From contig NZ_CP014015.2 in NCBI RefSeq assembly GCF_001559075.2, forward strand, positions 1,178,001 to 1,242,000: a stretch of 64,000 nt of DNA. The letters are read 5' to 3'. Under the pieces are notes generated by a model. That model saw only the letters and a list, made by a program, of their open reading frames with translations. It was not told where the DNA came from and searched no databases. Both the position numbers and the translations under genes were made by a program. Below are positions 1 through 8,784 of this stretch, piece by piece. Origin of the DNA: Citrobacter amalonaticus. GTDB lineage: Bacteria > Pseudomonadota > Gammaproteobacteria > Enterobacterales > Enterobacteriaceae. Numbering within the stretch: the first letter of the stretch is position 1; every line of letters begins with the position of its first letter.

Positions 1-1
1 G

Positions 2-1015
2 ATGATAAAAAGCTATGCCGCAAAAGAGGCGGGCAGCGAACTCGAACTCTTTGAATACGATGCTGGCGAACTCAAGCCGGAAGATGTCGAGGTGCAGGTC
101 GATTACTGCGGTATCTGCCATTCCGATTTGTCGATGATCGACAATGAGTGGGGATTCTCTCAGTATCCACTGGTTGCCGGACATGAGGTGATTGGTCGCG
201 TGGCCGCCCTCGGCAGCGCAGCGCAGGGGAAAGGACTGAAGATCGGTCAGCGCGTGGGGATTGGCTGGACGGCGCGCAGCTGTGGTCACTGCGATGCCTG
301 TATCAGCGGTAATCAGATCAACTGCCTGGAAGGAGCAGTACCAACCATTCTCAATCGCGGCGGCTTTGCTGAGAAGCTGCGCGCTGACTGGCAGTGGGTG
401 ATCCCGCTTCCGGAAAGCATCGATATTGAATCCGCCGGTCCGCTACTGTGCGGCGGTATCACGGTATTTAAACCGCTGCTGATGCACCACGTCACCGCCA
501 CCAGCCGCGTCGGGGTGATTGGCATTGGCGGGCTGGGTCATATCGCCATCAAGCTGTTGCATGCGATGGGATGTGAAGTCACCGCGTTCAGCTCTAACCC
601 GGCGAAAGAGAAAGAGGTACTGGCGATGGGCGCCGATAAAGTGGTGAACAGCCGCGATCCGCAGGCATTAACGGCGCTGGCGGGCCAGTTCGATCTCATC
701 ATCAACACCGTCAATGTTGATCTCGACTGGCAACCCTACTTCGAAGCGCTGGCCTACGGCGGCAACTTCCACACCGTCGGCGCGGTGCTGAAGCCGCTGC
801 CGGTCCCCGCCTTCACGCTGATTGCCGGCGATCGCAGCATCTCCGGTTCGGCGACCGGCACGCCGTATGAACTGCGTAAGCTGATGAAATTTGCCGGGCG
901 CAGCAAGGTCTCGCCAACCACCGAACTGTTCCCGATGTCGCAAATTAACGAGGCAATCCAGCACGTACGCGACGGTAAAGCCCGCTACCGTGTGGTGCTG
1001 AAAGCCGATTTCTAA
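2..1015 (+). CDS. ahr: NADPH-dependent aldehyde reductase Ahr (zinc alcohol dehydrogenase), 5' end cut by window
   Basis: Cytosolic zinc-dependent medium-chain alcohol dehydrogenase that reduces a broad range of aldehydes with NADPH. Seen: catalytic zinc region C36-x2-C39-H40 and G60-H61-E62, the structural-zinc cysteine cluster around SCGHCDAC, and a Rossmann GIGGLGH motif near residue 174. The ATG at base 2 corresponds to the third residue of the E. coli protein as I recall it, so the true start probably lies two codons upstream, outside the window. It ends 25 bp before the convergent idnK stop. Family is certain from motifs; the Ahr identity is from near full-length resemblance to E. coli YjgB. 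Confidence 0.93.
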   Translation: MIKSYAAKEAGSELELFEYDAGELKPEDVEVQVDYCGICHSDLSMIDNEWGFSQYPLVAGHEVIGRVAALGSAAQGKGLKIGQRVGIGWTARSCGHCDACISGNQINCLEGAVPTILNRGGFAEKLRADWQWVIPLPESIDIESAGPLLCGGITVFKPLLMHHVTATSRVGVIGIGGLGHIAIKLLHAMGCEVTAFSSNPAKEKEVLAMGADKVVNSRDPQALTALAGQFDLIINTVNVDLDWQPYFEALAYGGNFHTVGAVLKPLPVPAFTLIAGDRSISGSATGTPYELRKLMKFAGRSKVSPTTELFPMSQINEAIQHVRDGKARYRVVLKADF

Positions 1016-1039
1016 CGGTCTGACTCAGCGCCTCCCTGT

Positions 1040-1582
1040 TCAAAGTGAGACGCTGAGTCGCTCTCGTGCCTGGCGAAACGCCAGAACCGCCTGTTGGCAC
1101 TGCGCCGTCACGTTCTCAATGTCATGATTAATGTCGATACGCGCGATATCGACTTCTTCCGCCAGCGGGCACTCCAGCGCCTCAAACTGACTTTTCAGCA
1201 AGCCGACCGGCATAAAATGCCCTGCCCGACGCTGCATCCGCGCCAGGATAATATCGTAGTCGCCATCCAGCCAGAGAAAATGCACGTTAGGACTGCCCTT
1301 ACGTAAAAAATCACGATACTGTTTTTTTAATGATGAGCACACAATAAAACCCGTCTCATTCTTTTTATACAGACTATAAGATGCATCATTTAAGCGTTCT
1401 AACCACGGTAACCGGTCTTCGTCAGTTAACGGTATTCCCTGAGACATTTTATCAATGTTTTTGGCGGGATGGAGATCGTCGCCATCAATAAACTTCGCCG
1501 ATAATAATGCCGCCACCTTACTACCAATTAACGATTTACCACTTCCTGAAACGCCCATCAAAATATAGCTTTCCCCGGCCAT
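1040..1582 (-). CDS. idnK: D-gluconate kinase, thermosensitive (IdnK/GntV)
   Basis: Phosphorylates D-gluconate to 6-phosphogluconate with ATP, feeding the Entner-Doudoroff and pentose phosphate routes. It is the last step of L-idonate catabolism. Seen: P-loop GVSGSGKS at residues 10-17, the DGDDLHP substrate segment near 33-39, and the family's LDGD and RAGHFMP segments. At 180 aa it is a few residues shorter at the C-terminus than the E. coli protein as recalled. The ATG is preceded by AGAGGG on the minus strand. It diverges from idnD across 217 bp that hold an operator and a CRP site, so it is probably co-induced with idnDOT. Confidence 0.95.
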   Translation of the reverse strand: MAGESYILMGVSGSGKSLIGSKVAALLSAKFIDGDDLHPAKNIDKMSQGIPLTDEDRLPWLERLNDASYSLYKKNETGFIVCSSLKKQYRDFLRKGSPNVHFLWLDGDYDIILARMQRRAGHFMPVGLLKSQFEALECPLAEEVDIARIDINHDIENVTAQCQQAVLAFRQARERLSVSL

Positions 1583-1683
1583 GTAAAACCCTCTGCGTCA
1601 TATTCCATGGCGCGATACTACGCCTGCACAATCGGCAATTTCACGCTTTTTTATTTCCATAGATGAGAATTATAAAGCGCATC

Positions 1684-1699
1684 ACGTTATGCGTAACAT
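1684..1699. promoter_or_regulatory. GntR/IdnR-type operator between idnK and idnD
   Basis: The 16-bp near-palindrome acgttatgcgtaacat matches the gluconate-regulon operator pattern (ATGTTAC-N2-GTAACAT type) recognised by the LacI-family regulators GntR and IdnR. It lies about midway between the divergent idnK and idnD starts, so one site could serve both promoters. The match is seen; the binding protein is inferred from the adjacent idnR. Confidence 0.7.
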
Positions 1700-1720
1700 T
1701 GTAGTGTAACAATTTTCCAG

Positions 1721-1736
1721 TGTGACTTGCATCACA
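1721..1736. promoter_or_regulatory. CRP-cAMP site upstream of idnD
   Basis: Exact TGTGA-N6-TCACA (tgtgacttgcatcaca), centred about 71 bp before the idnD start codon. It predicts catabolite control of L-idonate use. A perfect consensus core is rare by chance in 217 bp. Confidence 0.85.
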
Positions 1737-1799
1737 AATAAGGACATTTAAAACCGCTTAAATGCACCTGAGATGAAGACCTGACCCAGTGAGGCATTT

Positions 1800-2843
1800 A
1801 TGGAAGTGAAAACTCAATCCTGCGTTGTCGCGGGTAAGCGTTCTGTTGCCGTAACACAACAGAATATCGAATGGAATAATAAAGGTACGCTCGTAAAAAT
1901 AACCCGCGGAGGCATTTGCGGCTCCGACTTACATTATTATCAGGAAGGCAAAGTCGGTAATTTTACCGTCAAAGCGCCGATGATTTTAGGCCATGAAGTT
2001 ATTGGTAAAGTAGTCCATAGCGATTCAGAAACTTTACGCGAAGGACAGTCGATTGCCATTAATCCGTCTAAGCCATGCGGTCATTGTAAATACTGCCTTC
2101 AGCATGAAGAAAACCAGTGCACTGAAATGCGTTTTTTTGGCAGTGCGATGTATTTTCCGCACGTCGACGGCGGCTTTACCCAGTTTAAAACGGTCGATAC
2201 CGCCCAGTGCATTCCTTACCCGGAACAGGCGGACGAAAAGGTCATGGCCTTTGCTGAACCGTTGGCCGTAGCCATCCATGCCGCACATGAGGCTGGCGAT
2301 CTACAGGGTAAGAAAGTGTTTATCTCCGGCGTCGGCCCCATCGGTTGCCTGATCGTCAGCGCGGTGAAAACGCTGGGCGCGGCGGAAGTGGTCTGTGCCG
2401 ATGTCAGCCCCCGTTCGCTATCGCTGGCTCAGCAAATGGGCGCGGATACGCTGGTGAATCCCCAGAATGATTCTCTCGACCAGTGGAAAACGGAAAAAGG
2501 CTATTTCGATATCAGCTTTGAAGTCTCCGGCCATCCTTCCTCCATGACCACCTGTCTGGAAGTCACTCGCGCAAAAGGGGTGATGGTGCAGGTCGGTATG
2601 GGCGGTGCCGTTCCGGACTTCCCAATGATGATGCTCATCGGCAAAGAGATCGCCCTGAAAGGCTCGTTCCGCTTTACCACCGAATTTAACACCGCAGTCT
2701 CCTGGCTGGCGCATAACGTTATCGATCCACTGCCGCTGCTGAGTGCGGAATATCCGTTTACCGACCTGGAGCAGGCGCTGATTTTCGCCAGCGACAAAAG
2801 CCAGGCGGCGAAAGTTCAGCTCGTCTTTGAGAATGAAAAATAA
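1800..2843 (+). CDS. idnD: L-idonate 5-dehydrogenase
   Basis: Oxidises L-idonate to 5-ketogluconate with NAD(P)+, the first intracellular step of idonate catabolism. It is a zinc medium-chain dehydrogenase. Seen: C40-G-S-D catalytic region, GHE at 64-66, a four-cysteine structural-zinc loop (CGHCKYC plus a downstream C), and a GVGPIG nucleotide motif near 177. 347 aa, with a short extension after the usual VQLVF end. The idnO start follows 11 bp after the stop, preceded by AAGGA, so the two are co-transcribed. Confidence 0.95.
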   Translation: MEVKTQSCVVAGKRSVAVTQQNIEWNNKGTLVKITRGGICGSDLHYYQEGKVGNFTVKAPMILGHEVIGKVVHSDSETLREGQSIAINPSKPCGHCKYCLQHEENQCTEMRFFGSAMYFPHVDGGFTQFKTVDTAQCIPYPEQADEKVMAFAEPLAVAIHAAHEAGDLQGKKVFISGVGPIGCLIVSAVKTLGAAEVVCADVSPRSLSLAQQMGADTLVNPQNDSLDQWKTEKGYFDISFEVSGHPSSMTTCLEVTRAKGVMVQVGMGGAVPDFPMMMLIGKEIALKGSFRFTTEFNTAVSWLAHNVIDPLPLLSAEYPFTDLEQALIFASDKSQAAKVQLVFENEK

Positions 2844-2854
2844 GGAACAACATC

Positions 2855-3619
2855 ATGAACGATCTTTTTTCACTGGCAGGTAAAAATATCCTGATCACCG
2901 GCTCCGCCCAGGGGATCGGTTATTTGCTGGCAACGGGTCTTGGTCAGTATGGCGCGCAGATTATCGTCAACGATATTACGTCAGAACGGGCAGAAGCCGC
3001 AGTTGCAAAACTGCAGCAACAAGGGATCCGCGCCGTTGCCGCTCCTTTTAACGTGACGCACAAACAGGATATCGACGCAGCAATTGACCATATCGAAAAG
3101 GATATTGGCCCGATTGATGTGCTGGTCAACAACGCCGGGATCCAGCGCCGTCATCCGTTTACCGAATTCCCGGAGCAGGAATGGAACGACGTGATCGCGG
3201 TTAACCAGACCGCCGTGTTCCTCGTCTCCCAGGCGGTCACCCGCCGGATGGTGGAGCGCCAGGCCGGGAAAGTGATCAACATCTGCTCGATGCAGAGTGA
3301 GCTGGGTCGCGACACCATCACCCCGTACGCCGCCTCGAAAGGCGCCGTGAAGATGCTGACTCGCGGTATGTGCGTTGAGCTGGCGCGCCATAACATCCAG
3401 GTTAATGGCATCGCACCGGGGTACTTCAAAACGGAAATGACCAAAGCGCTGGTTGAAGATGAAGCCTTCACCTCATGGTTGTGCAAACGTACCCCTGCCG
3501 CTCGCTGGGGCGATCCGCAGGAGCTGATTGGCGCGGCGGTATTCCTCTCCTCCAAAGCCTCAGACTTCGTCAACGGACACCTGCTGTTCGTCGATGGCGG
3601 CATGCTGGTCGCTGTGTAA
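2855..3619 (+). CDS. idnO: 5-keto-D-gluconate 5-reductase (gluconate 5-dehydrogenase)
   Basis: Reduces 5-ketogluconate to D-gluconate with NAD(P)H, which IdnK then phosphorylates. It is a classical short-chain dehydrogenase. Seen: TGSAQGIG cofactor motif at 15-22, NNAG near 90, and the catalytic Y158-x3-K162 pair in YAASK preceded by a serine strand. 254 aa, the usual family size. It lies between idnD and idnT; a terminator-like hairpin follows its stop. Confidence 0.95.
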   Translation: MNDLFSLAGKNILITGSAQGIGYLLATGLGQYGAQIIVNDITSERAEAAVAKLQQQGIRAVAAPFNVTHKQDIDAAIDHIEKDIGPIDVLVNNAGIQRRHPFTEFPEQEWNDVIAVNQTAVFLVSQAVTRRMVERQAGKVINICSMQSELGRDTITPYAASKGAVKMLTRGMCVELARHNIQVNGIAPGYFKTEMTKALVEDEAFTSWLCKRTPAARWGDPQELIGAAVFLSSKASDFVNGHLLFVDGGMLVAV

Positions 3620-3636
3620 CCACTGAACAACCCTAC

Positions 3637-3660
3637 GCAGCGCGCAAGCGCTGCCTTTTT
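3637..3660 (+). terminator. Intra-operon terminator-like hairpin between idnO and idnT
   Basis: A perfect 7-bp stem (gcagcgc / gcgctgc) with a GCAA tetraloop is followed by one C and five Ts. It has the form of an intrinsic terminator but sits inside the idn operon. It may lower transporter expression relative to the enzymes by partial termination, or protect the upstream mRNA end. The structure is seen; its effect is inferred. Confidence 0.6.
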
Positions 3661-3682
3661 GGCACACATAAGAGATAAGATT

Positions 3683-5002
3683 ATGCCATTAATCATAATT
3701 GCGGCAGGCGTCGCGCTGCTTCTGGTCCTGATGATTGGCTTTAAAGTCAATGGATTCATCGCCCTGGTCCTGGTTGCAGCCGTCGTGGGATTCGCCGAAG
3801 GGATGGACGCACAAGCCGTTTTACATTCCATTCAAAACGGGATCGGCGGCACGCTCGGCGGGCTGGCGATGATCCTCGGTTTTGGCGCAATGTTGGGGAA
3901 ATTGATTTCTGATACGGGGGCCGCGCAGCGCATCGCGACCACCCTGATCGGGACGTTTGGTAAAAAACGCGTGCAGTGGGCGCTGGTCATCACCGGACTG
4001 GTCGTCGGGCTGGCGATGTTCTTCGAAGTCGGCTTTGTACTGCTGCTGCCGTTGGTATTTACGGTGGTGGCTTCATCCGGTTTGCCGCTGCTGTACGTCG
4101 GCGTGCCGATGGTGGCTGCCCTCTCGGTCACCCACTGCTTCCTGCCGCCGCATCCGGGGCCGACCGCCATTGCGACGATTTTTGAAGCCAACCTCGGCAC
4201 CACGCTGCTGTACGGGTTCATTATCACCATTCCTACGGTGATTGTCGCAGGCCCGCTGTTTTCAAAACTGCTGACCCGCTTTGAAAAAGCGCCGCCGGAA
4301 GGGCTGTTTAACCCGCACCTGTTCACCGAAGAGGAGATGCCGTCCTTCTGGAACAGTATCTTTGCGGCGGTGATCCCCGTCATACTGATGGCCGTTGCCG
4401 CCGTCTGTGAAATTACACTGCCCAAAACCAACTCAGTGCGGGTATTCTTTGAGTTTATCGGGAACCCTGCCGTCGCGCTGTTTATCGCCATCGTGCTGGC
4501 GATTTTCACCCTCGGTCGACGCAATGGCAGGACGATTGAACAGATCATGGATATCGTCGGTGACTCCATCGGCGCCATCGCCATGATTGTGTTTATCATC
4601 GCTGGTGGCGGCGCGTTTAAACAGGTTCTGGTGGACAGCGGCGTGGGTCAGTATATCTCGCACTTGATGACCGGCACCTCGTTGTCGCCGCTGCTGATGT
4701 GCTGGACAGTGGCCGCGTTACTGCGCATTGCACTGGGATCGGCGACCGTCGCCGCGATCACGACCGCAGGCGTGGTACTGCCGATCATTAACGTCACCCA
4801 TGCCGATCCAGCGTTGATGGTGTTGGCAACCGGGGCCGGTAGCGTAATCGCTTCGCACGTAAACGATCCAGGATTCTGGCTGTTCAAGGGCTACTTTAAC
4901 CTCAGCGTCGGTGAAACGCTGCGGACGTGGACCGTGATGGAAACGCTGATTTCAATCATGGGGCTGCTGGGCGTGCTGACGCTGAATGCGGTTCTGCATT
5001 AA
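3683..5002 (+). CDS. idnT: L-idonate / 5-ketogluconate / gluconate H+ symporter (GntP family)
   Basis: Inner-membrane proton symporter that imports L-idonate, 5-ketogluconate and D-gluconate. Seen: continuous hydrophobic segments over 439 aa (about 12 or more membrane spans) and GntP-family signatures such as THCFLPPHPGPTA near residue 150 and GSVIASHVNDPGFW near the C-terminus. I chose the ATG at 3683 (MPLIIIAAG), which follows an AGAGATAAG Shine-Dalgarno stretch and matches the E. coli start. An in-frame start 24 bp upstream falls inside the leader after the hairpin and is unlikely. Confidence 0.94.
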   Translation: MPLIIIAAGVALLLVLMIGFKVNGFIALVLVAAVVGFAEGMDAQAVLHSIQNGIGGTLGGLAMILGFGAMLGKLISDTGAAQRIATTLIGTFGKKRVQWALVITGLVVGLAMFFEVGFVLLLPLVFTVVASSGLPLLYVGVPMVAALSVTHCFLPPHPGPTAIATIFEANLGTTLLYGFIITIPTVIVAGPLFSKLLTRFEKAPPEGLFNPHLFTEEEMPSFWNSIFAAVIPVILMAVAAVCEITLPKTNSVRVFFEFIGNPAVALFIAIVLAIFTLGRRNGRTIEQIMDIVGDSIGAIAMIVFIIAGGGAFKQVLVDSGVGQYISHLMTGTSLSPLLMCWTVAALLRIALGSATVAAITTAGVVLPIINVTHADPALMVLATGAGSVIASHVNDPGFWLFKGYFNLSVGETLRTWTVMETLISIMGLLGVLTLNAVLH

Positions 5003-5059
5003 GGCGTGATTAACCACCGGGGGGCGATGTCGCCGCCGCTCCCCGGTACCGGAGAGAAG

Positions 5060-6058
5060 ATGAGGAACCACAGAATTTCTTTGCAGGACATCGCCACGCT
5101 CGCGGGCGTGACCAAAATGACGGTGAGTCGCTATATCCGCTCGCCGAAAAAGGTCGCAAAGGAAACTGGCGAGCGTATCGCGCAGATCATGGAGGAGATC
5201 AACTACATCCCGAACCGTGCGCCGGCCATGCTGCTGAACGCGCAAAGCTACACGCTTGGCGTGCTCATTCCCTCCTTTCAGAACCAGCTCTTCGCCGACA
5301 TTCTTGCCGGCATTGAATCCGTTACCTCTGACCACAACTACCAGACGCTGATTGCCAACTACAACTACGATCGAGAGTCGGAAGAAGAGTCGGTGATCAA
5401 TCTGCTCTCCTACAATATCGACGGCATTATTCTTTCCGAGAAGTATCACACCCTGCGCACGGTGAAATTCCTGCGCTCGGCGGCCATTCCCATTATCGAG
5501 CTAATGGATATTCAGGGCGATCGGCTGGATATGGAAGTCGGGTTTGATAACCGCCAGGCGGCATTTGATATGGTCAGCACCATGCTGGATAAACGCCAGC
5601 GGCGCAAAATTCTCTATCTCGGCTCGAAAGACGATATCCGTGATGAACAGCGTTTTCGCGGCTACTGCGACGCGATGACGCAACGAGGCCTGACGCCCCT
5701 GCGCGTTAACCCGCGGGCGATCTCGTCGATTCGTCTGGGCATGCAGTTGATGCGTGATGCGCTGATTGCCCACCCGGATTTAGACGGCGTGTTTTGCACC
5801 AACGATGATATTGCGATGGGCGCGCTGCTGTTCTGCCGGGAACGCGAACTGTCCGTACCGGAACAGGTCTCCATTGCCGGTTTCCACGGTCTGGAAATGG
5901 GCCGACAGATGATCCCCAGCCTTGCCAGCGTCATCACGCCCCGCTTTGACATTGGCCGCATGGCGGCACAGATGTTGCTAAGTAAAATCAAAAACAACGA
6001 CCACAACCACAATACGATCGATTTGGGATACCAGATTTACCACGGCAATACGCTATAA
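5060..6058 (+). CDS. idnR: LacI-family regulator of the idonate/gluconate genes
   Basis: DNA-binding regulator that activates idnDOT when 5-ketogluconate or idonate is present and can act on the GntII and GntI regulons (family knowledge). Seen: N-terminal LacI helix-turn-helix at about residues 6-27 (ISLQDIATLAGVTKMTVSRY), then a periplasmic-binding-protein-like effector domain to residue 332. The ATG at 5060 follows GGAGAG and matches the E. coli start. An in-frame upstream ATG at 5006 would add an unconserved 18-residue leader. It is the last gene of the idn operon. Confidence 0.94.
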   Translation: MRNHRISLQDIATLAGVTKMTVSRYIRSPKKVAKETGERIAQIMEEINYIPNRAPAMLLNAQSYTLGVLIPSFQNQLFADILAGIESVTSDHNYQTLIANYNYDRESEEESVINLLSYNIDGIILSEKYHTLRTVKFLRSAAIPIIELMDIQGDRLDMEVGFDNRQAAFDMVSTMLDKRQRRKILYLGSKDDIRDEQRFRGYCDAMTQRGLTPLRVNPRAISSIRLGMQLMRDALIAHPDLDGVFCTNDDIAMGALLFCRERELSVPEQVSIAGFHGLEMGRQMIPSLASVITPRFDIGRMAAQMLLSKIKNNDHNHNTIDLGYQIYHGNTL

Positions 6059-6136
6059 GTGATTTTCTCTCCCCGGCGCATATTCTCTTTAATTCACATT
6101 GCCTATACTCGACGCAGGATAAATGGAGGAAATCTA

Positions 6137-7639
6137 ATGAGCTCACCCCTGCTGATTGCCCGCACGCCAGACACTGAACTGTTTTTACTCCCCGGGATGG
6201 CGAACCGCCACGGGCTAATTACCGGGGCGACCGGGACCGGGAAAACCGTCACGCTGCAAAAGCTGGCCGAGTCGCTGTCGGAAATCGGCGTACCGGTATT
6301 TATGGCCGATGTGAAAGGTGACTTAACCGGCGTCGCCGCCGAGGGCCTGGCCTCCGAAAAACTGCTCACCAGACTGAAGAATATCGGCATTACCGACTGG
6401 CAACCGCACGGCAATCCGGTGGTACTGTGGGATATCTTCGGCGAAAAAGGTCATCCGGTTCGCGCCACGGTCTCAGACCTCGGGCCGCTGCTGCTGGCGC
6501 GTTTGCTGAACCTCAACGAGGTGCAGTCCGGCGTGCTGAACATTATCTTCCGTATTGCCGATGACCAGGGCCTGCTGCTGTTAGATTTCAAAGACCTGCG
6601 GGCTATCACGCAATACATCGGCGATAACGCCAAATCCTTCCAGAATCAGTATGGCAACATCAGCAGCGCCTCGGTCGGGGCGATCCAGCGCGGGCTGCTG
6701 ACGCTTGAACAGCAAGGCGCAACGCACTTCTTTGGCGAGCCGATGCTCGACATCAAAGACTGGATGCGGACCGATGCCAGTGGCAAAGGGATCATCAATA
6801 TTCTCAGCGCCGAGAAGCTCTATCAGATGCCAAAACTCTACGCTGCCAGCCTGCTGTGGATGCTCTCCGAGCTTTACGAGCAACTGCCGGAAGCCGGCGA
6901 TCTGGAAAAACCGAAGCTGGTTTTCTTCTTCGACGAAGCGCATCTGCTGTTCAACGACGCCCCGCAGGTGCTGTTGGATAAAATCGAACAGGTGATCCGT
7001 CTGATCCGCTCGAAAGGGGTTGGCGTCTGGTTTGTTTCGCAAAACCCGGCGGATATTCCGGATAACGTCCTCGGTCAGTTGGGCAACCGCGTTCAGCACG
7101 CCCTGCGCGCCTTCACGCCGAAAGATCAGAAAGCGGTGAAAACCGCCGCGCAGACCATGCGCGCCAATCCGGCATTTGATACAGAGAAGGCGATTCAGGA
7201 ACTGGGCACCGGTGAAGCGCTGGTTTCATTCCTGGATGCCAAAGGCAGTCCATCGGTCGTCGAGCGGGCGATGGTGATCGCCCCGTGCTCACGGATGGGA
7301 CCGGTGACGGATGATGAGCGCAATGGGCTTATCAACCACTCTCCGGTTTATGGCAAATATGAAGACGACCTGGATCGTGAATCCGCGTTTGAAATGCTGC
7401 AAAAAGGCGTCCAGGCGACGACTGAAGCGCAAAGTAACCCGACGACGAAAGGCAAAGCGGTGGCGGTTGACGACGGGATCCTCGGCGGACTGAAAGACAT
7501 TCTCTTCGGCAGTACCGGACCGCGCGGCGGCAAGCGCGATGGCGTAGTGCAGAGCGTGGCGAAAAGCGCAGCACGTCAGGTCACCAATCAGATCATTCGC
7601 GGGATGTTAGGCAGCTTAATGGGCGGCAGAAAACGATAG
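6137..7639 (+). CDS. yjgR: YjgR, DUF853 HerA/VirB4-like P-loop ATPase of unknown role
   Basis: Predicted cytosolic ATPase of the HerA/FtsK superfamily; its function is not established. Seen: Walker A GATGTGKT at residues 30-37, Walker B-like KLVFFFDEAHLLF in the middle, a downstream VSQNP sensor segment, and a basic C-terminal tail ending GGRKR. 500 aa, the same as E. coli YjgR as recalled. I chose the ATG at 6137, which follows GGAGG; the longer in-frame reading begins right at the idnR stop and lacks a ribosome site. A TATACT at 6104-6109 could be its -10 element, with no good -35. Confidence 0.93.
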   Translation: MSSPLLIARTPDTELFLLPGMANRHGLITGATGTGKTVTLQKLAESLSEIGVPVFMADVKGDLTGVAAEGLASEKLLTRLKNIGITDWQPHGNPVVLWDIFGEKGHPVRATVSDLGPLLLARLLNLNEVQSGVLNIIFRIADDQGLLLLDFKDLRAITQYIGDNAKSFQNQYGNISSASVGAIQRGLLTLEQQGATHFFGEPMLDIKDWMRTDASGKGIINILSAEKLYQMPKLYAASLLWMLSELYEQLPEAGDLEKPKLVFFFDEAHLLFNDAPQVLLDKIEQVIRLIRSKGVGVWFVSQNPADIPDNVLGQLGNRVQHALRAFTPKDQKAVKTAAQTMRANPAFDTEKAIQELGTGEALVSFLDAKGSPSVVERAMVIAPCSRMGPVTDDERNGLINHSPVYGKYEDDLDRESAFEMLQKGVQATTEAQSNPTTKGKAVAVDDGILGGLKDILFGSTGPRGGKRDGVVQSVAKSAARQVTNQIIRGMLGSLMGGRKR

Positions 7640-7640
7640 T

Positions 7641-7670
7641 ACCGGTGATAAGCGCAGCGCCATCAGGCAC
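7641..7670. repeat. Single REP (repetitive extragenic palindrome) unit
   Basis: The stretch contains tgataagcgcagcgcc followed by atcaggca, the core of an enterobacterial REP. It lies between the convergent yjgR and lptG genes, a typical site where REPs act in mRNA 3'-end stabilisation or termination. Confidence 0.75.
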
Positions 7671-7701
7671 TGCGCTTTACGTTGCCGGTGGCGGCGGACG
7701 A

Positions 7702-8784
7702 TTATGACTTACGCATCATCAACCAGAGGCTGATCAAGAAGAACGAGGCGCTCGGCAGCAGCGCGCCGATAATCGGCGGAATGCCGTACACCAGCGTCAG
7801 CGGACCAAAGATCTGGTCCAGCACATAGAAGACAAAACCAAAGCTTATCCCCGTGACCACCCGCACGCCCATCGGCACGCTACGCAGCGGACCAAAGATG
7901 AACGACAGCGCCATCAGCATCATCACCGCAACGGACAGCGGCTGGAAGACTTTACTCCACATATTGAGCTGGTAGCGCCCGGCCTCCTGGCCGCTCGACT
8001 TCAGGTACTTCACATAGTTGTGCAGACCGCTGATAGAAAGCGCATCCGGATCCAGCGCCACCACGCCCAGTTTGTCCGGCGTGAGGTTGGTTTTCCAGGT
8101 ACTGCTCACCATTTGCGAACCGGTGATCTGCTTCGGATCGGTCAGATTCGACTCATCCACCTGCGACAGACGCCAGACCTTCTGTTCCGGGTCAAACTTC
8201 GCAGACGCGGCATAGCGCACGGATTGCAGACGACGCTGATCGTTGAAGGCGTAAATGCTGATGCCGCCTAACTCTTCGTCACCTTTCACCCGTTCGATGT
8301 AAACAAAGTTATTGCCGTCTTTCGCCCACAGCCCCTGCTGGGTGGAAAGCAGCGAACCGCCGTACATCGCCTGCGCACGGTAGTTACGCGCCATCTGCTC
8401 GCCCTGCGGCGCTACCCACTCGCCGATGGCCATGGTCAGCAGCACCAGTGGGATCGCGGTTTTCATCACCGAGAGCGCCACCTGCATACGGGTAAAACCC
8501 GACGCCTGCATCACGACCAGCTCACTGCGCTGCGCCAGCATCCCGAGTCCCAGCAGCGCGCCAAGCAGCGCCGCCATCGGGAAGAAAATCTGCACATCTT
8601 TCGGCACGCTGAGCAGGGTGTACATCCCCGCGCCCAACGCGTCGTAGCTCCCCTGCCCGGCTTTTTTCAGCTGGTCGACGAACTTGATGATGCCGGAAAG
8701 CGACACCAGCATGAATAACGTCATCATGATGGTGGTGAAAATGGTTTTACCGATATAGCGGTCAAGGACACCAAATGGCTGCAT
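7702..8784 (-). CDS. lptG: LPS export permease LptG
   Basis: Inner-membrane subunit of the LptB2FG ABC exporter that extracts lipopolysaccharide from the inner membrane and passes it to LptC/LptA. Seen: three N-terminal membrane spans, a periplasmic beta-jellyroll region at about residues 135-265, and three C-terminal spans, the YjgP/YjgQ architecture. 360 aa from the ATG at 8784. A GTG one codon upstream is possible, but the ATG overlaps the lptF stop by one base (TGATG), which argues for translational coupling. Confidence 0.96.
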   Translation of the reverse strand: MQPFGVLDRYIGKTIFTTIMMTLFMLVSLSGIIKFVDQLKKAGQGSYDALGAGMYTLLSVPKDVQIFFPMAALLGALLGLGMLAQRSELVVMQASGFTRMQVALSVMKTAIPLVLLTMAIGEWVAPQGEQMARNYRAQAMYGGSLLSTQQGLWAKDGNNFVYIERVKGDEELGGISIYAFNDQRRLQSVRYAASAKFDPEQKVWRLSQVDESNLTDPKQITGSQMVSSTWKTNLTPDKLGVVALDPDALSISGLHNYVKYLKSSGQEAGRYQLNMWSKVFQPLSVAVMMLMALSFIFGPLRSVPMGVRVVTGISFGFVFYVLDQIFGPLTLVYGIPPIIGALLPSASFFLISLWLMMRKS

